A stretch of 64,000 nucleotides of DNA from Angelobacter sp036557225. GTDB lineage: Bacteria; Acidobacteriota; Terriglobia; Terriglobales; Acidobacteriaceae. The stretch lies in contig DATBHX010000030.1 of assembly GCA_036557225.1 (NCBI GenBank), positions 12,846 to 76,845 of the forward strand. The letters run 5' to 3'. Below the pieces are notes generated by a model. It was not told where the DNA came from, did no database searches, and saw nothing but the letters and a program-made list of their open reading frames with translations. A program made the position numbers and the translations under genes. Below are positions 15,623-26,476 of this stretch, one piece after another. Position 1 is the stretch's first letter. Every line of letters begins with the position of its first letter.

Positions 15623-16081
15623 TTGGCTGACACTCAAGATAAACACTCTCATTCCCGAGCACAAGGCTCGCACCGCCGTGCTCAAGCCTCCATCCAACCC
15701 GCAGTGCCAAGACCCCACCGTTCAACGCGCAAGCACCGCAGCCCCCGAAAATCAAAGAAGCTCAAGCCCAAAAAACCGGAACGGCTTCCGCCTCCTCTGC
15801 GCTTCACTGAAACTCGCAAGGGCAAGACCATCATCCGCCGGTACAAGAACCGCAGCTTCCATCGTTTAGCAGAAGTTGCCGGCAAGACCGTGGAGTACGT
15901 CGAGATATTTACCAGCGGCGAATACCACTCCATCGATGTCCGCTTCCAGGACAGAACGTCTCTTCACTTCGTGATCGATCCCGGCTTCACCCTCGACACC
16001 GAATACGACGACTGGAAGACCGGCGACCTCCGCCGCATCAAACGCTGGCCGCTCATTCACAGCAAAAGCCTCCGCGCCTAG
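15623..16081 (+). CDS. Hypothetical protein with basic Pro-rich N-terminus
   Basis: 152 residues from a TTG start, which is uncertain. The first 60 residues are low-complexity and basic (RKHRSPRKSKKLKPKKPERL). The rest looks like a compact alpha/beta domain: KTIIRRYKNRSFHRLAEVAG, EYVEIFTSGEYHSIDVRFQD, TSLHFVIDPGFTLDTEYDDW. The C-terminal domain reads as a real, conserved-looking protein, probably a small soluble domain of about 90 residues. I do not recognise the family. Transcription direction is away from the transposon. Confidence 0.55.
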   Translation: MADTQDKHSHSRAQGSHRRAQASIQPAVPRPHRSTRKHRSPRKSKKLKPKKPERLPPPLRFTETRKGKTIIRRYKNRSFHRLAEVAGKTVEYVEIFTSGEYHSIDVRFQDRTSLHFVIDPGFTLDTEYDDWKTGDLRRIKRWPLIHSKSLRA

Positions 16082-16159
16082 CCCGAATCTCACCATCCTT
16101 TCGCAGGAGCCGTTTCCTACTTGGTTTCTGCGAAAGGACGATTTAATTCCAATCGTTGT

Positions 16160-16241
16160 AATCAGTGTGATCAGTGTTATCAGTGGTAAGGCTCTTGCCT
16201 TTCCGATCTCCCGATCTCCCGATCACGTGCGATCACCCGAT
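16160..16241. repeat. Two adjacent word arrays (ATCAGTGTG nonamers, CCGATCTC octamers)
   Basis: AATCAGTGT, GATCAGTGT and TATCAGTGG run at 9-base phase (16160-16186). From 16203, CCGATCTC, CCGATCTC and CCGATCACGTGCGATCAC follow at 8-base phase and end in a palindromic GATCAC...GTGATC-like core. They fill the gap before the 16309 gene. No other feature is seen there. Confidence 0.7.
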
Positions 16242-16308
16242 TTCCTCGCCTCCCCACAGCTTTGATTGAGCACTGGATCCTGCATAGACTTGGTGTGGAG
16301 GTATTTTC

Positions 16309-16641
16309 ATGCGTTGTTTGCTGAAAGTTTCCATTCCAGTCGAGACAGGGAATGCCGCGATTGCCGATGGCAGCCTGAACAAGACCATCGAATCCATCCT
16401 CACCGAATTCAAACCTGAAGCCGCATACTTTTCCGAAGACGACGGCAAGCGGACCGGATTCATCTTCCTTGACGTCAAAGATCCGTCCCATATTCCCGCC
16501 ATTGCGGAGCCGTGGTTTCTCGCCTTCAACGCCCACGTGGAATTCCACCCGGCCATGACTGTTGACGATCTCAGGAAAGCTGCTCCGGGGATCGAGCGTG
16601 CAGTAAAGAATCATCACCGCAGAGAACGCCAGGCAGCTTAG
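16309..16641 (+). CDS. Conserved hypothetical small protein
   Basis: 110 residues with Shine-Dalgarno TGGAGG about 9 bases before the ATG. The sequence starts MRCLLKVSIPVETGNAAIAD and continues with AAYFSEDDGKRTGFIFLDVK, SHIPAIAEPWFLAFNAHVEF and a helical end. The strand-helix pattern fits a small ferredoxin-like (dimeric alpha/beta barrel) fold similar to stress-responsive A/B barrel or muconolactone-isomerase-like proteins. Catalytic residues cannot be assigned. Gene reality is well supported by the Shine-Dalgarno and composition. Confidence 0.7.
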   Translation: MRCLLKVSIPVETGNAAIADGSLNKTIESILTEFKPEAAYFSEDDGKRTGFIFLDVKDPSHIPAIAEPWFLAFNAHVEFHPAMTVDDLRKAAPGIERAVKNHHRRERQAA

Positions 16642-16775
16642 CCGCTTTTATAATGTGTGCTGCGGCCCAGCAGGAAAGCTGGCGCAAAGGGCCGCACCAC
16701 GCCCAGCTTTTGCAAAATGCAGATGAGTAAACACCGAGGCCAAAAATCCAAATTCAAAAAAACAAGGAGGCATTC

Positions 16776-17546
16776 ATGAAAATCGTAGTGGTCGGCGGCA
16801 CTGGACTCATAGGATCAAAGCTTGTCAGGAAACTGACCGAACAGGGCCACGAAGCAGTTCCGGCATCGCCCGATACCGGCGTAAACACCATCACCGGTGA
16901 AGGACTCCCGGGAGCTCTGAAAGGCGCTTCCGTGGTCGTTGACGTATCGAACTCTCCCTCGTGGGAAGACGCGGCCGTGATGAAGTTCTTCGAAACATCA
17001 ACACGCAACCTGCTCGCCGCCGAGGCAGCCGCGGGGGTGAAACATCACGTTGCTTTGTCCGTAGTGGGAACTGACCGCATGCTTGAAAGCGGCTACTTCC
17101 GCGCGAAATTGGCCCAGGAGAACCTAATCAAGGCATCCTCAATCCCCTACTCCATCGTCCACGCGACTCAGTTTTTTGAATTCGCCAATGGCATCGCCGA
17201 TATTTCCACCGCCGGCAACAAGGTCGCCTTGCCGCCCGTGCTTTTCCAGCCTATGGCCGCTGAAGATGTTGCGACCGCGGTAGGCCGGGTTGCGATCGGC
17301 TCACCGGTGAACGGCATCGTTGAAGTTGGCGGACCAGAAAAGTTTCGTCTCGATGAACTTATCCGGCGCTATCTCGCAGCACGCAAGGATCCTCGCGAGG
17401 TCGTCACCGACCCGCACGCGCGCTACTACGGCATTGAAGTGAACGATAGTACGCTCGTTCCCGGCGGCGACGCGCAACTCGGTACCACCCGTTTCGAAAC
17501 CTGGCTCAGCCAGCCCACACCGCAGCCCGTACGAAAAGCCGGCTAA
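16776..17546 (+). CDS. NAD(P)-binding atypical SDR / NmrA-like protein
   Basis: 256 residues. A Rossmann start with the extended/atypical SDR motif VVVGGTGLIGSKLVRKL (GxxGxxG) at about residues 4-20. The position usually held by the catalytic YxxxK has YFRAKLAQENL, as in NmrA/SDR_a5-type proteins where Y-x-x-x-K is altered to a KxxxE-like form. The family includes NAD(P)-sensing redox regulators and quinone or flavin reductases. An AAGGAGG Shine-Dalgarno lies just before the ATG. The cupin gene follows 52 bases on and may be co-transcribed. Confidence 0.85.
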   Translation: MKIVVVGGTGLIGSKLVRKLTEQGHEAVPASPDTGVNTITGEGLPGALKGASVVVDVSNSPSWEDAAVMKFFETSTRNLLAAEAAAGVKHHVALSVVGTDRMLESGYFRAKLAQENLIKASSIPYSIVHATQFFEFANGIADISTAGNKVALPPVLFQPMAAEDVATAVGRVAIGSPVNGIVEVGGPEKFRLDELIRRYLAARKDPREVVTDPHARYYGIEVNDSTLVPGGDAQLGTTRFETWLSQPTPQPVRKAG

Positions 17547-17598
17547 TACATGCAAAAGATGCGGTCCCGATCCGCCTCGTAGAACGAAAGGGTCATTT

Positions 17599-17988
17599 AT
17601 GACAATCGCAAGACTATGTTTGGTAGTGGTGTGTCTTCTGGCCGGCACGCTCATGGCTCAGGACGCGAAGGTGACCGAGCTCCTGTCGAAAGACCTGACA
17701 AACCTCCCTGGCAAAGAAGGTCTGATGATCACCGTGGTCTATCCGCCCGGCGCCTCCGACCCTGTGCATCGCCACAACGCACACGCGTTTGTTTATGTGC
17801 TGGAAGGCTCGATCATCATGCAGGTGAAGGGCGGAAAAGAAGTCACACTTACACCGGGTCAGACCTTCTACGAAGGCCCTGATGATGTTCATGTTGTTGG
17901 CCGCAACGCAAGCAAGACGAAGCCGGCCAAATTTGTCGTGTTCCTGGTGAAAGACAAAGGTGCGCCGGTACTGGTGCCGCTGAAGTGA
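17599..17988 (+). CDS. Secreted cupin-domain protein
   Basis: 129 residues. The N-terminus TIARLCLVVVCLLAGTLMAQ is a signal peptide, so the protein is probably periplasmic. The cupin motif 1 is readable: PVHRHNAHAFVYVLEGSIIM (H-x-H-x(5)-Y-x(3)-EG type), with motif 2 in LTPGQTFYEGPDDVHVVGRN. This gives a His-rich metal site typical of small RmlC-like cupins. Substrate unknown. It follows the SDR gene on the same strand. A GC hairpin lies 25 bases after its stop. Confidence 0.82.
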   Translation: MTIARLCLVVVCLLAGTLMAQDAKVTELLSKDLTNLPGKEGLMITVVYPPGASDPVHRHNAHAFVYVLEGSIIMQVKGGKEVTLTPGQTFYEGPDDVHVVGRNASKTKPAKFVVFLVKDKGAPVLVPLK

Positions 17989-18013
17989 TCACCGAATGGT
18001 TTGCTGAACTAAC

Positions 18014-18049
18014 CTTTGCGCCGACCGCATTCTTGTGGTCGACGCAAAG
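18014..18049 (+). terminator. Hairpin after the cupin gene
   Basis: CTTTGCG (18014-18020) pairs with CGCAAAG (18043-18049), and GACC pairs with GGTC inside, with a 2-base internal loop. There is no T run, so termination is uncertain. Confidence 0.35.
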
Positions 18050-18086
18050 AGTAGGATATGTATCCCGATCAAGCGTACCTGTTTTT

Positions 18087-18113
18087 CTCCGTGCCTCGGT
18101 GTCTCCGTGGTGA
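18087..18113. repeat. CTCCGTG octamer repeat, copy 2
   Basis: CTCCGTGC, CTCGGTGT, CTCCGTGG then TGA, matching the arrays at 13237 and 43912. It ends 3 bases before the stop codon of the leftward regulator gene. Confidence 0.8.
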
Positions 18114-18115
18114 AT

Positions 18116-19837
18116 CTACGACGCCATGCTTCTCCGATTCGCTGCCAGGCTCTCCATCAGCGCCCTGAACCGCGGATGGTCTTTGAGCGACGCAAAATCC
18201 GGATCATGCTCCATCCACTCAATGTGGCCGAAGCCTTTGTGGTACGCCTTTTCCAGGCAGTCGATTGCCTTGTCCGTGGCGCCCACCAACGCGTAGTCGC
18301 AGGCGACGTTGTACAGCACTGACGGCTCTTCCGGATCCATGGCCAGAGCGCGGTCGGCCCACTCCATGGCCAGGGCACTCTCCCCCAGTCCGATCAGCGA
18401 GCCGGACTTCATATAGACCGCGCGCACGTCATCAGGGTGAAGCTGGAGGTGCCGGTCCACGCGCTCCAGGCACTCGACAAATGCCGCGCGCGCTTCCGTC
18501 ATGCGGCCGAGCGCACGGAAGCACAGGCCACGCAGCGAGACAGCCTGAAAGTCGTCTGGATTGACCTCACTGGCCTTGCCGAACAGCACCGCGGCTTTTT
18601 CAAACTGTCCCTGGGCGAAGCAGGCGCGGCCGTAGAAGTAGTAGGCCTCGAACAGATCTGTGCTTAGGTCCAGCGCGGTCTCAAATTCTTCGTGCGCGGC
18701 ATCATAGTTGTGGTTCAAAAACTCCGCCAGCCCCAGCGAGGCATGCGCCGCCGGAGAAACCGGATCAAGCTCCACCGCTCGCCGGCTCGCCGACACCGCT
18801 TCACGCAAGTTGTCTTCCGTGGCTTCAAACCACGTATAAAGAAAGGAGCAGCAGTCGGCCACGCCGGCATAGGCGCGGGTATAGTTCGGATCAATCACAA
18901 TGGCGCGGGCAAACATCTGCCGGGCATACTCCAGGCTCTGGCGGCGCAGCTGATAGAAGAACTGCCGTCCCCGCAGGTAGTAGTCGTACGCCTGTATGTT
19001 GCGCGTGGGGACCTTTTCGATTTCGTACTTCTCTTCTTCGGTGAGCATCACTCGCAGCGCTCCGGCAATGCTTTGAGCGATCTCTGCCTGGATGGCAAAA
19101 ACGTCTTCAAGCCGTCGATCATAGCGTTCCGCCCACACGGCATGGCCTGTGCTGGTGTCAGACAGGCGGGCCGTGATGCGCAGCCGTTCGCCTGCGCGGC
19201 GTATGCTGCCTTCCAGAACAAAGGCGGCGTTGAGCTGCCGGCCGACTTCGGTCACCGAGACCGGCGTGTTGCGAAATGCCAGCGCCGCGGAGCGTGGAAA
19301 AAGACGCAGGCCGCGGATCTTCTCCAGTTCGGTGATTACATCTTCCGTCATGCCGTCGCGAAAGTATTCGTCTTCTTTGTTGCCGCTCAGGTTTTCAAAA
19401 TAGAGCACGGCAACAGACTTGGCGTGGGGCAGCTCGTTGGCGCTTGTGTCCGCTTCAGCATGATGCGCGGTCCCGTTTCCATTCGTCGGAAGCGAAGCAG
19501 CTTCCGTTTTGATTTCTTCCACGGTCGCAATAAAGCGGTAGCCGACACGCGGCACGGTCTCGATGTAACACTCGCGCCCTGCGAAGCACTCGCCCAGGGC
19601 TTTACGCAGCAGCGAGATGTTCTTGTTCAGATTATTTTCTTCAACGATCGTGCCCGGCCATACCTGGCTGAGCAGGTCTTCCTTGGTCAGCAGGCGTCCG
19701 GCGTGCTCTACCAACAGACACAACGTTTCGAAAGCTTTGAGCTGCAGTGGGACTTCTACTCCGTCGCGGAGCAGGCGGTGCTCAGAGGTATCAAGGTGAA
19801 AGGGCCCAAACTGATAGATCGCACAACTTCTCGGCAT
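18116..19837 (-). CDS. Winged-helix (OmpR/CadC-type) transcriptional regulator with TPR domain
   Basis: 573 residues. Residues about 5-105 are a Trans_reg_C winged helix (YQFGPFHLDTSEHRLLRDGV, LTKEDLLSQVWPGTIVEENN, LNKNISLLRKALGE). Residues about 140-250 are a TolB/FlgO-like segment (SVAVLYFENLSGNKEDEYFR, DGMTEDVITELEKI), and from about 280 to the end are tetratricopeptide repeats. There is no transmembrane helix and no receiver domain, so it is a one-component regulator sensing through the TPR part. This architecture is common in Acidobacteriota. TCACAAA repeats lie directly upstream of its start. Confidence 0.88.
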   Translation of the reverse strand: MPRSCAIYQFGPFHLDTSEHRLLRDGVEVPLQLKAFETLCLLVEHAGRLLTKEDLLSQVWPGTIVEENNLNKNISLLRKALGECFAGRECYIETVPRVGYRFIATVEEIKTEAASLPTNGNGTAHHAEADTSANELPHAKSVAVLYFENLSGNKEDEYFRDGMTEDVITELEKIRGLRLFPRSAALAFRNTPVSVTEVGRQLNAAFVLEGSIRRAGERLRITARLSDTSTGHAVWAERYDRRLEDVFAIQAEIAQSIAGALRVMLTEEEKYEIEKVPTRNIQAYDYYLRGRQFFYQLRRQSLEYARQMFARAIVIDPNYTRAYAGVADCCSFLYTWFEATEDNLREAVSASRRAVELDPVSPAAHASLGLAEFLNHNYDAAHEEFETALDLSTDLFEAYYFYGRACFAQGQFEKAAVLFGKASEVNPDDFQAVSLRGLCFRALGRMTEARAAFVECLERVDRHLQLHPDDVRAVYMKSGSLIGLGESALAMEWADRALAMDPEEPSVLYNVACDYALVGATDKAIDCLEKAYHKGFGHIEWMEHDPDFASLKDHPRFRALMESLAANRRSMAS

Positions 19838-19844
19838 AGCTTCC

Positions 19845-19890
19845 TCACAAACTCACAAATAAGTCACAAATACGGCCAATAAGTCACAAA
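19845..19890 (-). promoter_or_regulatory. Four direct TCACAAA repeats upstream of the regulator gene
   Basis: TCACAAA begins at 19845, 19853, 19864 and 19884; the last two are part of a longer AATAAGTCACAAA repeat. Spacings of 8, 11 and 20 put the distal three roughly on one DNA face. OmpR-type winged-helix regulators bind direct repeats, so self-regulation is plausible. No binding data are possible from sequence, and the array may instead be another member of the word-repeat class. Confidence 0.4.
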
Positions 19891-20141
19891 AACTCAAGTT
19901 CAACGGAAGGACTCCGGGCAACGCCTTGATGCCTAATGACTGTGGGGGTTGAGCACTTGCCTTTATGTGGCAAAGATGCCCAGCTTCTCCAATTCGATTC
20001 AAAAAAAGTAGGAGAAGGTCAGTGACAAATTTTTATTCTTATCCGGAAACGCATGAGCCGAACTCGTCGGCGATTTCAGCCGTCTTTTACGCTGTGCGGC
20101 GCCAGCCCTGGGACCACTGGGCGACGAAAGCATTGGACGTG

Positions 20142-20600
20142 ATGAAGCGCATGCTGTTTATGGCCCTGGTGGCAGCGTCATTGCTGGCTCTATTGCAGCC
20201 CGCCGCGGCCGAGGGGCGCACCTATGAAGTCCTTTCGGCCGACGTGCCCTTCAAATTCGCTGTTGGTGACCGTACTTTCGGTCCCGGACATTATCAATTT
20301 ATCTTTGCCGCAACAAACCTGGTGGTGCTGCGCGATGCCCGTCAGCACGTTGTCGCCTCGTTCGTGACCAAGTGGGTCGATACCAGCACCCCGATGACCG
20401 AGACCAAGCTGGTGTTCGATACGCCCGAGAACAAGCGCGCACGGCTTACACAGATCCGCATTCAAAGCCGTTCGCAGGCCCTGGAGTTTGTGGGCGAAGA
20501 GCTGGCCATGCGCTCGCTTCAGCCACCCATCAGTGCCCCTGTGGATGCCTTTTTCTCCTTCACTCTGAGAAATGACACTGGCGTCCGGATGGCGTACTAG
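20142..20600 (+). CDS. Secreted hypothetical protein
   Basis: 152 residues from the ATG at 20142, chosen over upstream starts because a signal peptide follows directly (MLFMALVAASLLALLQPAAA). The mature part starts YEVLSADVPFKFAVGDRTFG and PGHYQFIFAATNLVVLRDAR, a short beta-rich domain that I associate with small exported proteins common in Acidobacteriota. No catalytic residues are obvious. A strong intrinsic terminator follows at 20671. Confidence 0.75.
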   Translation: MKRMLFMALVAASLLALLQPAAAEGRTYEVLSADVPFKFAVGDRTFGPGHYQFIFAATNLVVLRDARQHVVASFVTKWVDTSTPMTETKLVFDTPENKRARLTQIRIQSRSQALEFVGEELAMRSLQPPISAPVDAFFSFTLRNDTGVRMAY

Positions 20601-20670
20601 CGGTTACAGAGTTGAGAAAGTCGGCGGTGACATCAACATTGTGTCCTTGGACTGGGGAAGTCCCTCTCGT

Positions 20671-20703
20671 CGGGCGGCGTGCAGTTTGCGCCGCCCGTTT
20701 TTT
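20671..20703 (+). terminator. Intrinsic terminator
   Basis: CGGGCGGCG (20671-20679) pairs perfectly with CGCCGCCCG (20689-20697) and is followed by six T. It ends the secreted-protein transcript ahead of the convergent permease gene. Confidence 0.92.
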
Positions 20704-20756
20704 CGTTCTGCAAAGAATTCTGCGACGAAAAACCTTCAGATATTGCCCTACAGCCT

Positions 20757-23231
<2,475 letters not shown>

Positions 23232-23347
23232 GGTGCCCGCCTCTCTTTAAGACACACCAATGCAACGGCTCAGGCGTTCCTTCTTTGCATTACGATCACC
23301 AGAAGAAAAAAGTTGCAGCTTTTTTCGCGATCGCCCGCGGGTTCTCC

Positions 23348-23689
23348 TCAACGCTTTTCTACGATCAGCTCCTGGCAGGTAATGCAGTAGCGGCTCCAGG
23401 GTACCGCGTTCAGCCGGGCCAGGCTGATCTCCTGCTCGCAGTTCAGGCAGTTGCCAAACGTACCTTCGCGAATCCGCCCGATGGCAGCTTCCACCAGCGC
23501 CAGCAACCCGCGCTCCTGCGCCTTTTGCAGGAACGCCATTTCCTTGGACTGGGAAAAGTTGGCGCGGTCTCCTTCGTCGCGCCCAAAATCATGGGCGTCA
23601 TGCCGCTCCTCGGTGCTCTGGCTGCGCCGTAAGTCGTCGCGCTTTTTCACCAGGATCGCTTCAAATTTTGCCAGTTGGGCCTTATCCAT
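23348..23689 (-). CDS. DksA/TraR-family zinc-finger protein
   Basis: 113 residues: a predicted coiled coil (residues about 1-75) followed by a C4 zinc finger, FGNCLNCEQEI...RYCITCQELI (CxxC-x17-CxxC). The coiled-coil tip has DEGDRANFSQSKEM with the acidic D-x-x-D style residues that DksA-type proteins place in the RNA polymerase secondary channel. It may act as a transcription modulator with or without ppGpp, but shorter members of the family have varied roles. It lies in the same orientation as the APC transporter and the permease, with gaps of 50-120 bases. Confidence 0.88.
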   Translation of the reverse strand: MDKAQLAKFEAILVKKRDDLRRSQSTEERHDAHDFGRDEGDRANFSQSKEMAFLQKAQERGLLALVEAAIGRIREGTFGNCLNCEQEISLARLNAVPWSRYCITCQELIVEKR

Positions 23690-23740
23690 GCGCTTTCATC
23701 CGGAAGTGTGTCTTTGGGCCGAAGAATCAAATATATATTG

Positions 23741-25156
23741 TTACACTTTTGCCTTGTTTCGTGCTCCCCGCCAGTACAGTGCAAGGCCAATTCCAATGAA
23801 CCCCACTGTGCTGGCCGTGAGCTTGGCTGCCCACACAATCTTATTCTCCCCGCCCGGTGGGACTGCTGCCAGTAACATGGAGCCAAGCGTAATCAGAAAA
23901 GCGAGCGATCCGGCGAGCCAGATTCCGGCCTTTCCTCCCGGCACTAACACTGTCCCGCTTTCTTTGCGGTTTGATCGATAGGCCAGTTTGATCGCCGCCG
24001 CATACATGTAAAGGAAAGGAATAAAGTAGAGAATGACTGACATGCTTACCAGAAACTGGTAAGCGCCAATCACTGTCGCATTGATCTGCGATAGCACCAG
24101 GATCGCTGCCGAAAACCCGGCTTGAATCAGGATGGATATGTAGGGCGTTCTCCAGCGCGGATGAATCTTGCCGAAGAAAGAAGGCAGATAGCTGTCAATA
24201 CCTGCAACAAAGGGCACGCGCGCTACGCCGGCCACCGTCGCGCCGACGCCGCCGGCATTTCCCACCGTAACCAGAAGAGCAGCAATCACGCCGAACCATG
24301 CGATCCCCAGCATGGCCGAGCTGCCGCTGATGCCCTGAAATACTCCATTGCGCACATCAGTGTTCTCTGGCGACTGCAATGACAGCAACGCCACGGTGGC
24401 GATCACGTAGATCAGCGCAATCAACACCGTGGAAGCATAGATGGCGCGCGGGAAAGTCTTGCGCGGCTCGCGCACCTCTTCGCTCATGGCGCACACCAAT
24501 TCCATTCCGGTAAAGGCAAAAGCAATGTTCGACCAGAAATTTACCGTGTCCCAATTCCACACCGGGAACGAGGACTTCCATGAGAAATGCGTAGCGCTGC
24601 CGTGATGGATCCACAGGTAACCGCCGAGCCCCACCAGCATTAACAGAGGAACATAGGTGGCAACGCCGCCGGCATTCTGCAGCCATTTCCCAACATCGAG
24701 GCCGACTAGATTAAGAATGACCGCGATCGCCAGCAAACCGATCGATGCCGCCAATAGATAGGAGGGGCTGGTTGCCAGATGCCCCCACTTCGGACCGCCA
24801 ATGTAAACCGACATGGCCACGCTGGCGGTCAGCAATCCGGGAAAGTAGAAGAACGTGTAGATCCAGTAGGCCCAGCCGGCAACAAAGCCGTGAAAGTCGC
24901 CAAACGCCTCTTTGCTCCACACGTACAATCCGCCTTCCGCGGGATAGCGCGTGGATAGCTCAATGATGATCAGAGCTGTAGGAAGAAAGAAGAGGACGGC
25001 GGCCAGCACCCACAAGCTGATGGATGAAGTACCGTTGTGCGCGGCGGCGGCAATCCAGCGTGGTCCCAGCACGGCGGCAATGTTGAACAGCAGCACGTCC
25101 CAGAAGCCCATGGCGCGACGCAGCTGCGATTTTGCTGTGAGGGTCTCCTCAGCCAT
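23741..25156 (-). CDS. APC-superfamily amino acid permease
   Basis: 471 residues with about twelve hydrophobic segments. The N-terminal motif MGFWDVLLFNIAAVLGPRWI corresponds to APC helix 1 with its unwound G-x-G-like region, and helix 3/6 signatures include YPAEGGLYVWSKEAFGDF and FWSNIAFAFTGMELVCAMSE (family helix 6 with F-x-G-x-E). The closest general type is the glutamate/GABA or cationic amino-acid permease group; substrate is not decidable. The C-terminus is basic. It acts in the inner membrane. Confidence 0.88.
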   Translation of the reverse strand: MAEETLTAKSQLRRAMGFWDVLLFNIAAVLGPRWIAAAAHNGTSSISLWVLAAVLFFLPTALIIIELSTRYPAEGGLYVWSKEAFGDFHGFVAGWAYWIYTFFYFPGLLTASVAMSVYIGGPKWGHLATSPSYLLAASIGLLAIAVILNLVGLDVGKWLQNAGGVATYVPLLMLVGLGGYLWIHHGSATHFSWKSSFPVWNWDTVNFWSNIAFAFTGMELVCAMSEEVREPRKTFPRAIYASTVLIALIYVIATVALLSLQSPENTDVRNGVFQGISGSSAMLGIAWFGVIAALLVTVGNAGGVGATVAGVARVPFVAGIDSYLPSFFGKIHPRWRTPYISILIQAGFSAAILVLSQINATVIGAYQFLVSMSVILYFIPFLYMYAAAIKLAYRSNRKESGTVLVPGGKAGIWLAGSLAFLITLGSMLLAAVPPGGENKIVWAAKLTASTVGFIGIGLALYWRGARNKAKV

Positions 25157-25253
25157 TCAATCCTTTCCCGAAACTGTCAAGGATTAGCGAGCGACTATTC
25201 TACCGTGCCCGCACAAGAACGCCCTGGCTCGACGTAGAAAAAAGCCCGCAAAA

Positions 25254-25277
25254 GAAAAAGGCCGCATCGAGCGGCCT
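25254..25277 (-). terminator. Intrinsic terminator of the LPxTA-tailed protein gene
   Basis: Minus strand AGGCCGC (25277-25271) and GCGGCCT (25265-25259) form a 7-bp stem with a 5-base loop, followed by TTTTTC. It lies 26 bases past the stop codon at 25303. Confidence 0.85.
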
Positions 25278-25302
25278 GGATGGCTATCGTTGCTGCCAGG
25301 AT

Positions 25303-26310
25303 CTATCTACGGAACCTTCTTACCAGCAGCCCGATTCCCCCGCTCACCACGCCCAGCAGACCCAGCAAGGGCAGGAATGTCGCTGTCGAGGGCAGCTTGC
25401 TCTTGCCCTGCGCATCATTGGATTGCTGATTAGGATTCACCTGGGGAGTCGTCGCGCCGGCCGTGGCATTCGCGCCAGCAGGCTGCCCTTGTGTGGTATC
25501 GGTTGGCGGCGGAGTCCCAGTCTGTTGGCCAGCGGTTCCGCTCTGCGACGGCTGCTGTCCAGCCGGCGTCGTGCCCTGTGCCGTTGTTGTGGAAGGGGGA
25601 GCACTCTGTGGCTGGTTCCCAACAGGAGCCCCGCCTTGTGTGAGTCCACTCGGCATTGCGCTTGAGCCCAGTGGCGGCATGTTTTTGGCGACGGTTACGC
25701 TGGGCTTGCTGCTGAGCATCTGCTCAACGTCCTGGTTGGTCAGCGTCCGCGCGCTCAATCCTGCTTTACCGGCTTTAAATTGCGCCGCTACCTCGCCCAG
25801 GCTTGCGCTGCTTCCGCTGGGCATTGCGGCTGACGCGGAGGGGCCAACGTCAAAGTAAGCTTTCCCTTCCGGCTCTGGCGCAGCGGCTTCCGGAGCCGCA
25901 TTCTCTGCTGGAGCCGCGTTCTCTGCGGGTACGGTCCCGCCAGGCGCATTGGATGCAGGTACTGCGACCGGGGCATTCGCTGGAACAGCACCGGTGCTGG
26001 GCAGGACCGTCATCGGCTGCACGCCAGGCTGGCTGTAATACACAACGGTATCGTTCGATGGCAACGTGCTGGGCAGAGGCGCGGAGTTGCTGATGCCAGC
26101 CCGGCCGGCATTGCTGATACCCGCGGTAGGCGCAGGTGCGGCAAAGGTCAGCACCGGAGTGGTTGGCCCAGCGCCCTGCATGACCGTGGTTGTCCCATTC
26201 AATACCGGAACGCCGTTGTATGTCCCAGTGATTACCTGCGTGAGAGAAGTCCGGCTAAGCCCGACCGTCGCCCACAGAAAAACTGCTGTTATTAAGAACC
26301 TGCGAGACAT
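25303..26310 (-). CDS. Secreted Pro/Ala/Thr-rich protein with LPxTA-like C-terminal sorting tail
   Basis: 335 residues. Signal peptide MSRRFLITAVFLWATVGLSR. The middle is low-complexity (repeated AAPENAAPE-like units at about 130-150 and PQSAPPSTTTAQGTTPAGQQ near 245). The C-terminus is tripartite: KLPSTATF, a hydrophobic stretch LPLLGLLGVVSGGIGLLV, then RRFRR, which is the architecture of sortase-type or exosortase-type sorting signals. In a Gram-negative background this probably marks surface anchoring or C-terminal processing. No sortase gene lies in the window. The protein itself has no recognised enzymatic domain. Confidence 0.78.
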   Translation of the reverse strand: MSRRFLITAVFLWATVGLSRTSLTQVITGTYNGVPVLNGTTTVMQGAGPTTPVLTFAAPAPTAGISNAGRAGISNSAPLPSTLPSNDTVVYYSQPGVQPMTVLPSTGAVPANAPVAVPASNAPGGTVPAENAAPAENAAPEAAAPEPEGKAYFDVGPSASAAMPSGSSASLGEVAAQFKAGKAGLSARTLTNQDVEQMLSSKPSVTVAKNMPPLGSSAMPSGLTQGGAPVGNQPQSAPPSTTTAQGTTPAGQQPSQSGTAGQQTGTPPPTDTTQGQPAGANATAGATTPQVNPNQQSNDAQGKSKLPSTATFLPLLGLLGVVSGGIGLLVRRFRR

Positions 26311-26476
26311 GGTTCACCCCGTCAGATGGTTTACCCCATCAGACACTCTTACACTCATAGGATTACGAAAGAGTTAACCGGGGATGCCAGAAGGAGCACT
26401 CAGCCTCAGCATTCAGCACTCAGCCAAAACAGCGCATGATTCGAAAATTTAAGAATGCACGCGACCGTGAAAAAAG

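Noticed and set aside
18014..18049. Riboswitch or sRNA at the hairpin after the cupin gene
   Set aside because: One imperfect hairpin without T run and with no gene downstream on that strand; a weak terminator is the simpler reading.
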